A stretch of 32,710 nt of DNA from an uncultured Clostridia bacterium (GTDB taxonomy: Bacteria > Bacillota > Clostridia > Oscillospirales > Ruminococcaceae), in NCBI GenBank assembly GCA_947627945.1, contig CANQYC010000007.1, forward strand, positions 1 to 32,710, written 5' to 3'. The number at the start of each line of letters is the position of its first letter. The first letter of the stretch is position 1. Positions 7,217-15,118 of the stretch are shown here, one piece after another. The notes under the pieces are model-generated. The model saw only the letters and a list, made by a program, of their open reading frames with translations. It did no database searches and had not been told where the DNA came from. Both the position numbers and the translations under genes were made by a program.

Positions 7217-7489
7217 ATGTTTGTAAAAGATGTAACCGTTCAGAATCAGGTCGGTCTCCACGCAAGACCGGCGACCTTCTTCATCCAGAAGGCTAACGAG
7301 TACAAGTCCTCTATCTGGATCGAGAAGAAGGAGCGCAGAGTCAACGCCAAGAGCCTGCTGGGCATCCTGTCCCTCGGCATCGTAGGCGGCACTGATATCC
7401 GCATCATTGCTGACGGCTCCGATGAGCAGGCAGCTGTGGAGGCTCTGGTAGAGCTGGTAGAAAGCGGCTTCAGCGACGACAACAGATAA
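7217..7489 (+). CDS. ptsH: Phosphocarrier protein HPr
   Basis: HPr passes phosphate from enzyme I to sugar-specific EIIA proteins. In Firmicutes its seryl-phosphorylated form is the CcpA co-repressor. The product is 90 residues. The active-site histidine is His15 in V-G-L-H-A-R-P-A. The regulatory serine is Ser46 in N-A-K-S-L-L-G-I-L-S-L-G, so both phosphorylation sites are kept and Crh, which lacks the histidine, is excluded. The ATG at 7217 is preceded by GGGAGAG; in-frame upstream starts overlap the promoter. It stands alone without ptsI, is monocistronic, and ends in a strong terminator. Confidence 0.96.
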   Translation: MFVKDVTVQNQVGLHARPATFFIQKANEYKSSIWIEKKERRVNAKSLLGILSLGIVGGTDIRIIADGSDEQAAVEALVELVESGFSDDNR

Positions 7490-7505
7490 CATCCCCTTAA
7501 AACTT

Positions 7506-7544
7506 CGGTGCTGCCAGTCCCGGCAGCACCGTTTCCTTTATTTT
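7506..7544. terminator. Intrinsic terminator of ptsH, possibly bidirectional
   Basis: A perfect 10-bp stem (7506-7515 / 7522-7531) with a 6-nt loop is followed on + by a T-rich run to 7544. On the minus strand the stem is followed by GAAGTTTT, so it may also end spoIVB transcripts converging from the right. Confidence 0.88.
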
Positions 7545-8725
7545 CAGGCTCCTGTCCCATAATACATACTGTCCGCAAAAATGCCATAGCCCTTTGTCGG
7601 ATCGCCGACAAACACATGTGTGACCGCTCCGATCAGTCTGCCGTTCTGGAGCAGGGGGCTGCCGCTCATGCCCTGGACAATGCCCCCGGTCTCCGCCAGC
7701 AGCCGGTCATCCGTGACTTCGATCACCATGTTCTGCGTTTCGGAGGTGAAATCCAGCCGGATGATCTCGACCGTGTAGGGCTGCGGCTCCGTGCCGGATA
7801 CCGTCGTCAGCATCGTCGCCTCTCCAAGCACGATGTCCTGCTTGTGTCCGAGCGGGACTGCCTGCGAGTCCGGCGGTTCGGTCAGTCTGCCGAAAATGCC
7901 GCACCGGCTGTTGGTCTGCAAGGTGCCGATCGGTGCTTCTGCCGCAAAATAGCCCTCAAGACATCCGGGATTGCCCGGAACGCCGGGAATGACGCCATTG
8001 ATCACGACCGCATCCGCCTCTCCGCTGGCAAGCGGGATCGGCTCTCCCGTGTCCGCATCACAGATGGGATGTCCCAGACCGCCGAAAGTCCCTGTTTCCG
8101 GTTCATAATACGTCATCGTGCCGATGCCGGCAGTGCTGTCCCGCACCCAGACCCCGGTCTGATAGCAATGCTCCTCGGCAGAATACACAGGCGTCAGCTC
8201 TGCCTCAAATGCCGTGCCGTCACGTTCGACCGTGAGCAGCAGCGGTCCTCCGGCAGCAGCCGCCTGCCGCAGATCCTCTGTGCAGGTCAGCGGGACATGG
8301 TCAACCTCCCGGAGGATGTCGCCCTCCTGCAAACCTGCCTCCGCTGCCGGACAGCGGTGACTGCCGGCGATCTCGCCAAATCCGATGACCATCACACCGT
8401 CCATCAGCATCCGCACGCCGAAAGGCTGTCCACAGGGGACGAGCATGACCTCTTTCGCCGGATGCATGCTGACGGTCTTGATGGGTAAAATACCAAAAAG
8501 GCGCAGCTTTGCCTCTCGTGTGATGCTCCCGGCAAAGGCAGCCTGTGCAGCGGGCACGGACGGCTCTGCTGTCACGGCAGCAGCGGAAGCAATGCGCAGC
8601 TCGCTGCCGCTGGATACATAATAGCTGTCAGCCAGCCTGCCTGCATAATACAAGGAAGCCGTGACCGGCTGTAGAAAAAGCAGCACGGCAGCGGCTGTCA
8701 ATTTTTTCAGAATGTTCCGTTTCAT
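7544..8725 (-). CDS. spoIVB: SpoIVB peptidase (family S55)
   Basis: SpoIVB is the forespore-made serine protease that crosses the intermembrane space and triggers pro-sigma-K processing by cleaving SpoIVFA. The product is 393 residues, near the family length. It has an N-terminal signal/anchor helix (residues 8-28) and a PDZ domain at about 105-170 (G-L-Q-E-G-D-I-L-R-E-V). The peptidase domain has His219 in G-G-L-G-H-P-I-C-D, Asp339 and Ser354 in G-I-V-Q-G-M-S-G-S-P; by alignment from memory these match the B. subtilis triad. The C-terminal stretch H-V-F-V-G-D-P-T-K-G-Y-G-I-F is also typical. It is a lone gene convergent with ptsH, and spo0A does not follow it here. No clear sigma-A promoter is seen, as expected for a forespore gene. 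Confidence 0.94.
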   Translation of the reverse strand: MKRNILKKLTAAAVLLFLQPVTASLYYAGRLADSYYVSSGSELRIASAAAVTAEPSVPAAQAAFAGSITREAKLRLFGILPIKTVSMHPAKEVMLVPCGQPFGVRMLMDGVMVIGFGEIAGSHRCPAAEAGLQEGDILREVDHVPLTCTEDLRQAAAAGGPLLLTVERDGTAFEAELTPVYSAEEHCYQTGVWVRDSTAGIGTMTYYEPETGTFGGLGHPICDADTGEPIPLASGEADAVVINGVIPGVPGNPGCLEGYFAAEAPIGTLQTNSRCGIFGRLTEPPDSQAVPLGHKQDIVLGEATMLTTVSGTEPQPYTVEIIRLDFTSETQNMVIEVTDDRLLAETGGIVQGMSGSPLLQNGRLIGAVTHVFVGDPTKGYGIFADSMYYGTGA

Positions 8726-8741
8726 CCGTCACCTGCTTTCC

Positions 8742-8759
8742 GTGCATGTTTCCATGCAC
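8742..8759 (-). other. Perfect hairpin in the spoIVB leader
   Basis: GTGCATG and CATGCAC (7 bp) flank a tetraloop that reads GAAA in the spoIVB sense. It lies 17 nt upstream of the spoIVB start, just before the RBS region. It could stabilise the mRNA or affect translation; it is too short and T-poor for a terminator. Confidence 0.5.
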
Positions 8760-8850
8760 ACTGTTAGGATGGACAGTGCGGCGGATTTTATGTCAGTGAA
8801 TGATTGCCCGGAATGACAGCCGCATGCTGTTTTTCCGGCGGGAGGAAACA

Positions 8851-9312
8851 ATGCGTTATTTTCACAAGGCAGGAAGTATTTTCTTTTCCATAATTTTACT
8901 GCTGTCTGCGGTCATCTATCCGGGCTTCATGGCGATCCTGTCCGCAGCGGGGTGGCTGTACAATGTCCGGGCGGGCAACTATCCGCCGGTATTCCGCAGC
9001 TATGCGGTGTGGATGCTCGCAGGAAGCCTCCTGCTGCTGACCGGCACCGTACTCTGTCTGCTCGGAAAGCGGTTCCGGCGGTGCAACGTACCCGCCGCCG
9101 TGTCTGCCATTGCAGGGTGTGCGGCATGTCTGGCGACACTGTACCAGCTTATGGCATATGCCGACCAGCATTTTCCCGGTATCGGGGAGAGCATGCAACC
9201 GGTGAGTGCCCTCTACCGTGACCGTCTGCTCCCGGTGCTGCTCCCGGCGGTGCTGATCGTGGGATGCAGCATCTGCCGCCATTGGCAAACAGCACATGGT
9301 ATCACGAAGTGA
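8851..9312 (+). CDS. Small integral membrane protein of unknown function
   Basis: I do not recognise a family. The 153-residue product starts at 8851, where GGGAGG lies 6 nt upstream; longer in-frame starts from 8800 lack an RBS. Four hydrophobic segments are visible at about residues 7-31, 51-72, 81-103 and 126-143, with short basic loops (K-R-F-R-R) between, so it is a four-helix membrane protein. A motif-like S-A-A-G-W-L-Y-N-V-R follows the first helix. It is divergent from spoIVB with 125 bp between the starts, and the dockerin LRR gene with its own promoter follows. No function can be assigned; a role tied to sporulation is possible only by position. Confidence 0.7.
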   Translation: MRYFHKAGSIFFSIILLLSAVIYPGFMAILSAAGWLYNVRAGNYPPVFRSYAVWMLAGSLLLLTGTVLCLLGKRFRRCNVPAAVSAIAGCAACLATLYQLMAYADQHFPGIGESMQPVSALYRDRLLPVLLPAVLIVGCSICRHWQTAHGITK

Positions 9313-9400
9313 ACGGCATCTGATGAGAAATTGTCTACAATGCACAAAAATACTGCCTAAAATTTTCGATTCTTCACAGTGTTTTTTTGTCCTCTGGGAC

Positions 9401-9430
9401 TTGACAAAACGGCGTAATATCTTGTATAAT
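9401..9430 (+). promoter_or_regulatory. Strong sigma-A promoter of the LRR-dockerin gene
   Basis: TTGACA (9401-9406), 18 bp, TATAAT (9425-9430): both hexamers are perfect consensus. The leader to the ATG is about 100 nt and carries two strong hairpins. Confidence 0.85.
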
Positions 9431-9439
9431 AAAGGTGTG

Positions 9440-9511
9440 TACTTTTGCAGAGGGGCAAAAGTAAGTGTACGTTAAGAGAAACCCGTTCCGGACGGCAGGG
9501 CTGCTGTCCGG
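9440..9511 (+). promoter_or_regulatory. Structured 5' leader with two hairpins
   Basis: Hairpin 1: 9 perfect base pairs, TACTTTTGC (9440-9448) with GCAAAAGTA (9455-9463), 6-nt loop. Hairpin 2: 10 bp with one G-T wobble, CCGGACGGCA (9488-9497) with TGCTGTCCGG (9502-9511), 4-nt loop. Neither is followed by a T tract. I could not match the leader to any riboswitch consensus I know; it may stabilise the mRNA or control translation. Confidence 0.55.
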
Positions 9512-9534
9512 GCAAGCCGAGAGGAAGGTCGTTT

Positions 9535-11292
9535 ATGAACATGAAAAGAGCCGCGGCAGGTGTCCTTGCTTTGGCAATGGCACTCGGTGCCGCCAGCGTT
9601 ATGCCGGCGCAGAACAGTGATGTTTCCATCTCTGCATCGGCAGAAGACGGAAAGCCCTCGTGGGACTTCAAGCAGTACTATCAGGAGGGCATCTTCACCA
9701 TCCAGTATGTAAAGGCTGGCTACATCCAGATCATCACAATGGATGATGATACGGCGGAAGAGGTAGAGATCCCTTCCACCATGACGGATTCCGTGACCGG
9801 TCTGACTTTTCCGGTCAAGGTCATCTATGGCAATGCCTTTGAGGGCAAGACCAATCTGAAACGTGTTACCATCCCCGACACTGTCACATCTGTCGGCGGC
9901 TATGCGTTCTCGAACTGCACGAGCCTGTCCGAGGTCGTTGGCATGGAGAAAGTAGAGCGTATCGGCGAGGATGCGTTCTCGATGTGTTCCAGTCTGGAGA
10001 GCATCACTCTCCCGGATACCCTGGTGAGCCTCGGTGCAGAGGCATTCTCCTACAGCGGTCTGACAGAGCTGACCGTTCCCGGCAGCGTTACCACGATGGG
10101 CGGATATGTATGCAGTGCCTGCACCAATCTTAAAACGATCACCTTTGGCGAGGGCGTAAAAACGGTCGGTACCTACTTTGCCTACCTGTGCAGCTCTCTC
10201 GATACCGTCACCATCCCGAAGACGGTAGAGCGCATCGGTTCCGCTGCTTTCGCCTATTCTGCGATCAAGGAAGTCACCATCCCCGATAATGTCAAGCGTG
10301 TGGATCTGGATGCATTCTCGAACTGCAAGCAGCTCAGGACCGTCAGCCTGTCCTCCGGTATGGATGCCATCAGCATGAATACGTTCTCCGACTGCATCTC
10401 ACTCGAGAGCATCAGCATCCCGGACAGCGTCACCATTATCAGTAACAATGCCTTTGCCAACTGCTCCAAGCTGGCACAGGTGGAGATGCCGGACACCGTG
10501 AACCGTATCGGTGACAATGCCTTCTATCACTGCGAGAGCCTGACAGATCTGGTGCTGCCGGCTGAGCTGAAAAACATCGGCGGCTACGCATTCTATGACT
10601 GCGACCAAATCACAGAGCTGACCATTCCGGACGGCGTGACCAGCATCGGCACCAATGCGTTCTATGACTGCGACGGGCTGACGTCCATCGTGATCCCTGC
10701 TTCTGTGCAGTCGCTCGGCGGCTTCGTGTTCTGCAACTGCGATAATCTGCAAAGTGCTTCTTTTGAGGGCACCATGAACGATATCGGCATCTGGACATTT
10801 GCCGGATGCGTATCCCTGAAAGATCTGAAACTCCCGGATGGTCTGACGATCATCAATAAGAATACCCTGTATCACTGCCAGTCTCTCGAGACGCTCGAGA
10901 TCCCGGATACCGTGACCGAGCTGGAGCAGTATGCTCTTGCCGGATGCGATTCCCTGACACCGCTGGAACTCCCGGCAAGCATCGAGAAAGTCGGCGACTA
11001 TGCATTCGGCTATGGCTACGGTGCGAATCCGGAGGTCAATGAGAACATTGAAGTAGTCAGCGATTCCCCGGCTGTAAAGGAATTCGTGCGTGACAAGCTC
11101 GGCGTTGTGACAAAGGGCTCCGGCGATGTCAACGGCGACGGTGAAGTGGGCGTTGCCGATGCAGTGGCATTGCAGAAATATCTGCTCGGCGCAGGCGGTC
11201 TGGATGCCGCCGGCGAGGCAGATCTTGATGGCGACGGCAAAGTGAATGTCTTTGACTTGGCGATGCTGAAAAAACTGCTCATCACAAAATAA
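9535..11292 (+). CDS. Secreted BspA-type leucine-rich-repeat protein with type I dockerin
   Basis: The product is 585 residues. The start at 9535 has AGGAAGG upstream. An N-terminal signal peptide (MNMKRAAAGVLALAMALGA) is followed by a short unique region, then about 18 LRR_5 units of roughly 23 residues (I-P-D-x-V-T-x-I-G-x-x-A-F-x-x-C-x-x-L) over residues 95-500. The C-terminal 60 residues are a type I dockerin with two calcium-binding segments, G-D-V-N-G-D-G-E-V-G-V-A-D-A-V-A-L-Q and A-D-L-D-G-D-G-K-V-N-V-F-D-L-A-M-L-K. Dockerins plug enzymes and other modules into cohesins of cellulosome-like scaffolds. The LRR part likely binds protein or carbohydrate rather than catalysing a reaction. 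The consensus promoter suggests high expression. Its cohesin partner is unknown. Confidence 0.93.
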   Translation: MNMKRAAAGVLALAMALGAASVMPAQNSDVSISASAEDGKPSWDFKQYYQEGIFTIQYVKAGYIQIITMDDDTAEEVEIPSTMTDSVTGLTFPVKVIYGNAFEGKTNLKRVTIPDTVTSVGGYAFSNCTSLSEVVGMEKVERIGEDAFSMCSSLESITLPDTLVSLGAEAFSYSGLTELTVPGSVTTMGGYVCSACTNLKTITFGEGVKTVGTYFAYLCSSLDTVTIPKTVERIGSAAFAYSAIKEVTIPDNVKRVDLDAFSNCKQLRTVSLSSGMDAISMNTFSDCISLESISIPDSVTIISNNAFANCSKLAQVEMPDTVNRIGDNAFYHCESLTDLVLPAELKNIGGYAFYDCDQITELTIPDGVTSIGTNAFYDCDGLTSIVIPASVQSLGGFVFCNCDNLQSASFEGTMNDIGIWTFAGCVSLKDLKLPDGLTIINKNTLYHCQSLETLEIPDTVTELEQYALAGCDSLTPLELPASIEKVGDYAFGYGYGANPEVNENIEVVSDSPAVKEFVRDKLGVVTKGSGDVNGDGEVGVADAVALQKYLLGAGGLDAAGEADLDGDGKVNVFDLAMLKKLLITK

Positions 11293-11315
11293 GCTTTCTT
11301 CATGAAAATACTCCT

Positions 11316-11348
11316 TGCTGCCCCTGTGCATCCTGCATGGGGGCAGCA
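11316..11348 (+). terminator. Terminator-like hairpin after the LRR-dockerin gene
   Basis: A 9-bp perfect stem TGCTGCCCC (11316-11324) / GGGGCAGCA (11340-11348) starts 24 nt after the stop codon. There is no immediate T tract; a T8 run comes only at 11387-11394. It may be an RNA-stabilising 3' hairpin or a weak terminator. Confidence 0.5.
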
Positions 11349-11407
11349 CCCATATCCTGCGGTCTGTTCTGTTATTGAACTGTAACTTTTTTTTAATGAC
11401 ATATGCC

Positions 11408-11436
11408 TTTTCTTATTATTAAAAATGTGGTATACT
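11408..11436 (+). promoter_or_regulatory. Extended -10 promoter of the L,D-transpeptidase
   Basis: TATACT at 11431-11436 is preceded by TGTG-G, a Gram-positive extended -10. The -35 position (11408-11413, TTTTCT) is poor. It lies about 95 bp upstream of the start codon. Confidence 0.55.
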
Positions 11437-11450
11437 ATAACTGTGTGTGA

Positions 11451-11502
11451 CTGCTCCAGCCGGGAGCAGATAGGGTCGGGGCATTCCGGGATCACGGATC
11501 CC
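11451..11502 (+). other. Two hairpins in the L,D-transpeptidase leader
   Basis: CTGCTCC (11451-11457) pairs with GGAGCAG (11463-11469), and GGGATC (11488-11493) pairs with GATCCC (11497-11502). Both are perfect but short, and no T tract follows. The leader is too short and unlike the c-di-AMP (ydaO) riboswitch, which I considered because that class controls wall enzymes. Confidence 0.4.
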
Positions 11503-11530
11503 CCTGTATGACTGGAAAGGATGAAGTTTT

Positions 11531-13435
11531 TTGCAGAATCAGGATGTACTGGATACCGCCAGCAGCCAGAAAGCGGCAGGAGATGCCAAAACGGTCTCCC
11601 AGAAACAGACTGCTGCACAGATACGGGAAGCTCTGTCACTCGTGGATGACGGTGAAAAACCCGTTCTCCATCCACCGCATCAGCCCCTTCCGCCGCTTCG
11701 CCGCCGTGGCGAAGCCAGAAGTGAACGTGTAAAAAACGCAGCAGCGGAAACGGTCGTGACGCCGGTCAAGCCGCTGAAACCCCTGAAAGCATCCCGACCT
11801 GCGCAGGAAGCCTCCGGAAGCAGCGACATGCCGCAGCTGCGCCGGACTGCAAAAGTGGGCAGCTCTGCGGATGCCGCCGGGAAAACTGCCCATAAGAAAC
11901 CGGCATCTGCCGCCAGTGCTGCCGCAGCACCGGGAAAGACGGCTGCAAAGAAGAAGAAAGGAACTGCCAAACCAGCTGCCAAGAAAAAGAAAGTCAGCAC
12001 GCTCCAGCAGCGTTTCGGCGTGACGCCCGGACTGGTGGCACTTACGGTATGCGGCGGCGTGCTTGTCGCTGCGATCGCAAGCTATGTGATCGTGGCAGTC
12101 TCCTACAAGGGAAAATTTCTCCCGAATACATATGTCAATCACATCAACGTTGCCGGCATGACGGAAGAAGAAGCAAAGGAGACACTGCTCACCTCGGCAG
12201 CGATCAGCAGTCTCCACCTGATGACGCCCGCCGGTAAGGATGTGACATTCACGGCGGAGGACTTCGGCGGACAGTACAGCATCCCTGCCGGTTCCCTCGA
12301 AGAAGCAGAGTCGGAGGGGGCTTTCCTCTGGCTGGATAAGCTGCTGCATCCGAGCGAATACCAGATCGATCTTGATTTTTCCTTCTCGGAGGAGAAGCTG
12401 AAAGCTGCCATTGCGGGCTATGACTGGGGATCTGCCAAATCCCATGACGCCTGCATCGTGCGCAGCGGTTCCGGCGTCTTTGAGATCCAGCCGGAGACCT
12501 ATGGAGATGAATTCGATCAGGACATCCTCACTGCCTATGTCAGCACCCAGCTCAAAGCGGGCGTGACAACGGTGACAATGAAGGATTCCGGCTGCTATGA
12601 AAAATATCTTCCCTCCGTCACGGCGGATGATCTCGGCGAGGAACTTGATCTGTACAACCGTCTTGCCTCCTGCACGATCACCTATGATTTCGAGGACCGC
12701 ACCAAGGTCGTGGACGGGGATATGATCGTGAGCTGGATGATGCTCAACGAGGACGGCTCCGTCAAAACGGACACGGACGGCAATATCCTGTTCAATGTCG
12801 AGAGCGTCAGCAACTTCGTGGCAGAGATGGCAGCAGAGACGGATACCGTGGGAAAAGACAGAAAATTCCATGCAACGGTAGACGGGGACATCATCGTCCC
12901 ATGGACAGGGTATCCCTACAGCGTCTATGGCTGGCAGATCAACCAGACCGACACCATCAACCAGCTGCTCGGTCTGCTGCGGAAAGGCGAGACGGTCAAG
13001 GTCGAGCCGGAATACACGCAGCGTGGCTATGTGCGGACGGTGGATGACATCGGCAAGACCTATGTCGAAGCAGACATCTCCGAACAGCATATGTGGGTGT
13101 ACATCAAGGGCGTTGTCGTGCTCGAATCGGACTTTGTTTCCGGCACGGAGACGAATCCCGGACGCCGGACGCCACGGGGCGTGTGCGAGATCCTGTCCCG
13201 TGAAAAGGGCAGATATCTGGGCACGGTCGCCGTACAGGGCTATCACACATGGGTGGACTACTGGATGCCTTTCAATAACTGGGGCTGCGGTTTTCATGAC
13301 CTGTCCCGGAGTGCCTACGGCGGTTCGATCTACATGTATAACGGTTCCCATGGCTGCATCAATCTGTCGCATAGCTTTGCGGAACAGCTCTTTAATACCG
13401 TGGAGACCGGCATGCCGGTGCTGATCCATGACTAA
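11531..13435 (+). CDS. Membrane-anchored L,D-transpeptidase (YkuD domain)
   Basis: The product is 634 residues. The likely start is the TTG at 11531, 10 nt after AAAGG; no in-frame ATG nearby has a better RBS. Residues 1-160 are cytoplasmic and disordered, rich in Ala, Lys and Pro with runs of lysine. One transmembrane helix follows at about 164-191. The extracellular part has putative peptidoglycan-binding repeats (P-N-T-Y-V-N-H-I-N-V-A-G-M-T-E-E-E-A is typical of PF12229). A C-terminal YkuD domain contains the catalytic motif S-H-G-C-I-N with Cys609, and an upstream His in V-Q-G-Y-H-T-W-V. Such enzymes make 3-3 cross-links or attach proteins to peptidoglycan. It is monocistronic. The long lysine-rich cytoplasmic tail is unusual and may bind nucleic acid or lipid. 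Confidence 0.92.
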   Translation: MQNQDVLDTASSQKAAGDAKTVSQKQTAAQIREALSLVDDGEKPVLHPPHQPLPPLRRRGEARSERVKNAAAETVVTPVKPLKPLKASRPAQEASGSSDMPQLRRTAKVGSSADAAGKTAHKKPASAASAAAAPGKTAAKKKKGTAKPAAKKKKVSTLQQRFGVTPGLVALTVCGGVLVAAIASYVIVAVSYKGKFLPNTYVNHINVAGMTEEEAKETLLTSAAISSLHLMTPAGKDVTFTAEDFGGQYSIPAGSLEEAESEGAFLWLDKLLHPSEYQIDLDFSFSEEKLKAAIAGYDWGSAKSHDACIVRSGSGVFEIQPETYGDEFDQDILTAYVSTQLKAGVTTVTMKDSGCYEKYLPSVTADDLGEELDLYNRLASCTITYDFEDRTKVVDGDMIVSWMMLNEDGSVKTDTDGNILFNVESVSNFVAEMAAETDTVGKDRKFHATVDGDIIVPWTGYPYSVYGWQINQTDTINQLLGLLRKGETVKVEPEYTQRGYVRTVDDIGKTYVEADISEQHMWVYIKGVVVLESDFVSGTETNPGRRTPRGVCEILSREKGRYLGTVAVQGYHTWVDYWMPFNNWGCGFHDLSRSAYGGSIYMYNGSHGCINLSHSFAEQLFNTVETGMPVLIHD

Positions 13436-13447
13436 CAGAGAAAAACA

Positions 13448-13478
13448 GACCTCTCAGAAACGTTCTGAGAGGTCTTTT
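13448..13478 (+). terminator. Intrinsic terminator of the L,D-transpeptidase gene
   Basis: A perfect 12-bp stem (13448-13459 / 13463-13474) with a 3-nt loop is followed by TTTT. It starts 12 nt after the stop codon. The opposite strand also has a short T run, so it may serve the converging tmk transcript too. Confidence 0.92.
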
Positions 13479-13524
13479 CCGTTGAAAAGGGGATGATTTT
13501 AGATCTGCCCGTCCCTCGTTCCTG

Positions 13525-14196
13525 TCAGGGCGATGCCAGCACGCTCCGGATCTGTGCCGCAAGCTCGGCATGGATCTCCTCCGGCGGACGCATTGCACCA
13601 TCCCGGCAGCACTGGATCATCTCCCAGCGGGCATGCGGGTCGTGCGATGCGGCATAGAGTGCCGCCTCCCGGCAGCGGCGCAGGTAGTCCGGATCCGCCT
13701 CGTGGATGTCCTTGTGCTGTGTACTGCCTGCATAGCGGGCATCCAGGAGCGACTGTGAGACTTCCACAGGAACATCCAGAAACAGCACCACATCCGGCGC
13801 AGGGATCCCCAGCCTGACATATTCCAGATCATACAGCCAGCGGCAATAGTCTTCCCATGCCGCAGGCGGCAGCTTTGTCATCTGGTAGATGGCATTCGAG
13901 GTGGTATACCGGGCGGAGATGATGCTGCGCCCGGCAGCATAGTCCACGATCCAGTCTTTCCGGTAGCTGATATAGCGGTCTGCCGCATAAAATGTACTCG
14001 CACTGCACGCACTGTGCAGCGGGTCAGGGTCTGTGATGCGGCCGCCAAGGTATTCCGTGATGATCTCACCGGAGGGAGAGCTGTAATTCGGGAATGTCAG
14101 GAACCGGCACGCCGGGAAACATGTCCGCAGCAGTTCGAGCTGCGTGCTTTTGCCGCAGCCGTCAAGCCCTTCCAGTATGATGATATGTCCGTGCAT
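13525..14196 (-). CDS. tmk: Thymidylate kinase (dTMP kinase) family protein
   Basis: It phosphorylates dTMP to dTDP for DNA synthesis, or a related deoxynucleoside. The product is 223 residues. The P-loop is at 10-18 (GLDGCGKST). The D-R-Y-I-S-Y motif contacts nucleotide and base, and a lid-region helix reads R-Y-T-T-S-N-A-I-Y-Q-M-T-K-L. The central strand V-V-L-F-L-D-V-P is typical. The start at 14196 has GGAGG about 7 nt upstream. It is second in a two-gene operon, 23 nt after the acyltransferase gene. In Bacillus tmk sits between yaaO and yaaQ; here the rest of that cluster lies 2-5 kb away, so tmk has been separated from it. A deoxynucleoside kinase role cannot be excluded. Confidence 0.85.
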   Translation of the reverse strand: MHGHIIILEGLDGCGKSTQLELLRTCFPACRFLTFPNYSSPSGEIITEYLGGRITDPDPLHSACSASTFYAADRYISYRKDWIVDYAAGRSIISARYTTSNAIYQMTKLPPAAWEDYCRWLYDLEYVRLGIPAPDVVLFLDVPVEVSQSLLDARYAGSTQHKDIHEADPDYLRRCREAALYAASHDPHARWEMIQCCRDGAMRPPEEIHAELAAQIRSVLASP

Positions 14197-14219
14197 GGGA
14201 AACCTCCGATCTTCATGTC

Positions 14220-15017
14220 TCAGCCTGTGATGGTGAACCACAGCCAGAGAATGCCATAGATGACAGGCTGATGGATCACATAAATGGCAAGCGCATGCCT
14301 GCCGATAAAATTCAGCGGTGCGATCCCTTTCCAGCGGATGCGCAGGATGTATCTGCCGGCAAGGCAGTACAGATAGACCCCGCCAAGAAACAAAAATATC
14401 CATGGCAGGAGCGGGAAATAGTCCGTTGACCAGAATCCCGGCGGCGGAAATCCGAAAAAGGCAGTGACCATATTCCGGTAGAAGATCGCCGGGAGCTGCA
14501 ATTTCAGTCCGGGAATGCCGATGCTCCCGGAGGCAATGCGATATGTCACGAAAAAGAGCAGCAGACTGCCCGCCAGTCCCGGCACTGCCGGGCAGGACAG
14601 CAGCGGTTTTTTCAGGATACCCACCAGCAGCATGCATGCCCCGATGAGGGTGAGGACGCCGAAAAGGATCCGGTTTTCGGGCATGAAAAGCAGCGTTACC
14701 AGTGTCACGGCAATGCCGAGCAGGGAGACGGTCACTCCCCGCCGGATCGTATGCTTTCCCATCGCCGCACAGAATCCCGACAGGGCAATGAACGTGCAGC
14801 AGATCGACCGTTCCCAAGCATCTGCGCCCGGGGTGAGGTACCATTGCCAGTCCATGCCGAACAGGAACACCAGATCCCAGACTGCATGGTAGACGACCAT
14901 GCTCAGGACGGTGATGCCACGGAGCGTGTCCAGTGCGGCACAGCGGCTGTGTGTCTGTCCTGTGTCCTGTGATCCACGGGTCTGTGCTGTCTCAGGCGTG
15001 GAGAATATCTTTTTCAT
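14220..15017 (-). CDS. DUF1624 / heparan-alpha-glucosaminide N-acetyltransferase-like membrane protein
   Basis: The product is 265 residues with about seven hydrophobic helices. The first part reads C-A-A-L-D-T-L-R-G-I-T-V-L-S-M-V-V-Y-H-A-V-W-D. The R-G-I-x-V-L-x-M-x-x-Y-H pattern is the hallmark of the DUF1624/YeiB acyltransferase group, which transfers acyl groups across membranes. The C-terminal block F-I-G-R-H-A-L-A-I-Y-V-I-H-Q-P fits the same superfamily. The substrate is unknown; a cell-envelope glycan is plausible. The start at 15017 has AAAGGAG 8 nt upstream. Its promoter is at 15063-15091, and tmk follows. Confidence 0.85.
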   Translation of the reverse strand: MKKIFSTPETAQTRGSQDTGQTHSRCAALDTLRGITVLSMVVYHAVWDLVFLFGMDWQWYLTPGADAWERSICCTFIALSGFCAAMGKHTIRRGVTVSLLGIAVTLVTLLFMPENRILFGVLTLIGACMLLVGILKKPLLSCPAVPGLAGSLLLFFVTYRIASGSIGIPGLKLQLPAIFYRNMVTAFFGFPPPGFWSTDYFPLLPWIFLFLGGVYLYCLAGRYILRIRWKGIAPLNFIGRHALAIYVIHQPVIYGILWLWFTITG

Positions 15018-15062
15018 GGCAAAGCTCCTTTCTCCATGCCGGTCAGATGGGTGATCATTCCC

Positions 15063-15091
15063 ATTATACCATGCTGCGCCGGAATTGTCAA
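15063..15091 (-). promoter_or_regulatory. Sigma-A promoter of the acyltransferase-tmk operon
   Basis: On the minus strand TTGACA (15091-15086), 17 bp, TATAAT (15068-15063) with CATG-G before the -10. It sits just past the hairpin-rich block, 45 bp before the start codon. Confidence 0.85.
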
Positions 15092-15118
15092 GCGGGAGTG
15101 ACGCCGATAGGCACTGCA

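Noticed and set aside
9431-9534. Riboswitch (c-di-GMP classes considered) in the LRR gene leader
   Set aside because: The hairpins do not match conserved core sequences I know for these classes; kept only as a structured leader.
11437-11530. c-di-AMP (ydaO) riboswitch before the L,D-transpeptidase
   Set aside because: The leader is under 100 nt with simple short hairpins, too small for that fold and without its conserved blocks.
11636-13429. 597-codon open frame on - opposite the L,D-transpeptidase
   Set aside because: Shadow frame rich in His/Arg/Asp with no family features. The + strand frame has the YkuD catalytic motif.
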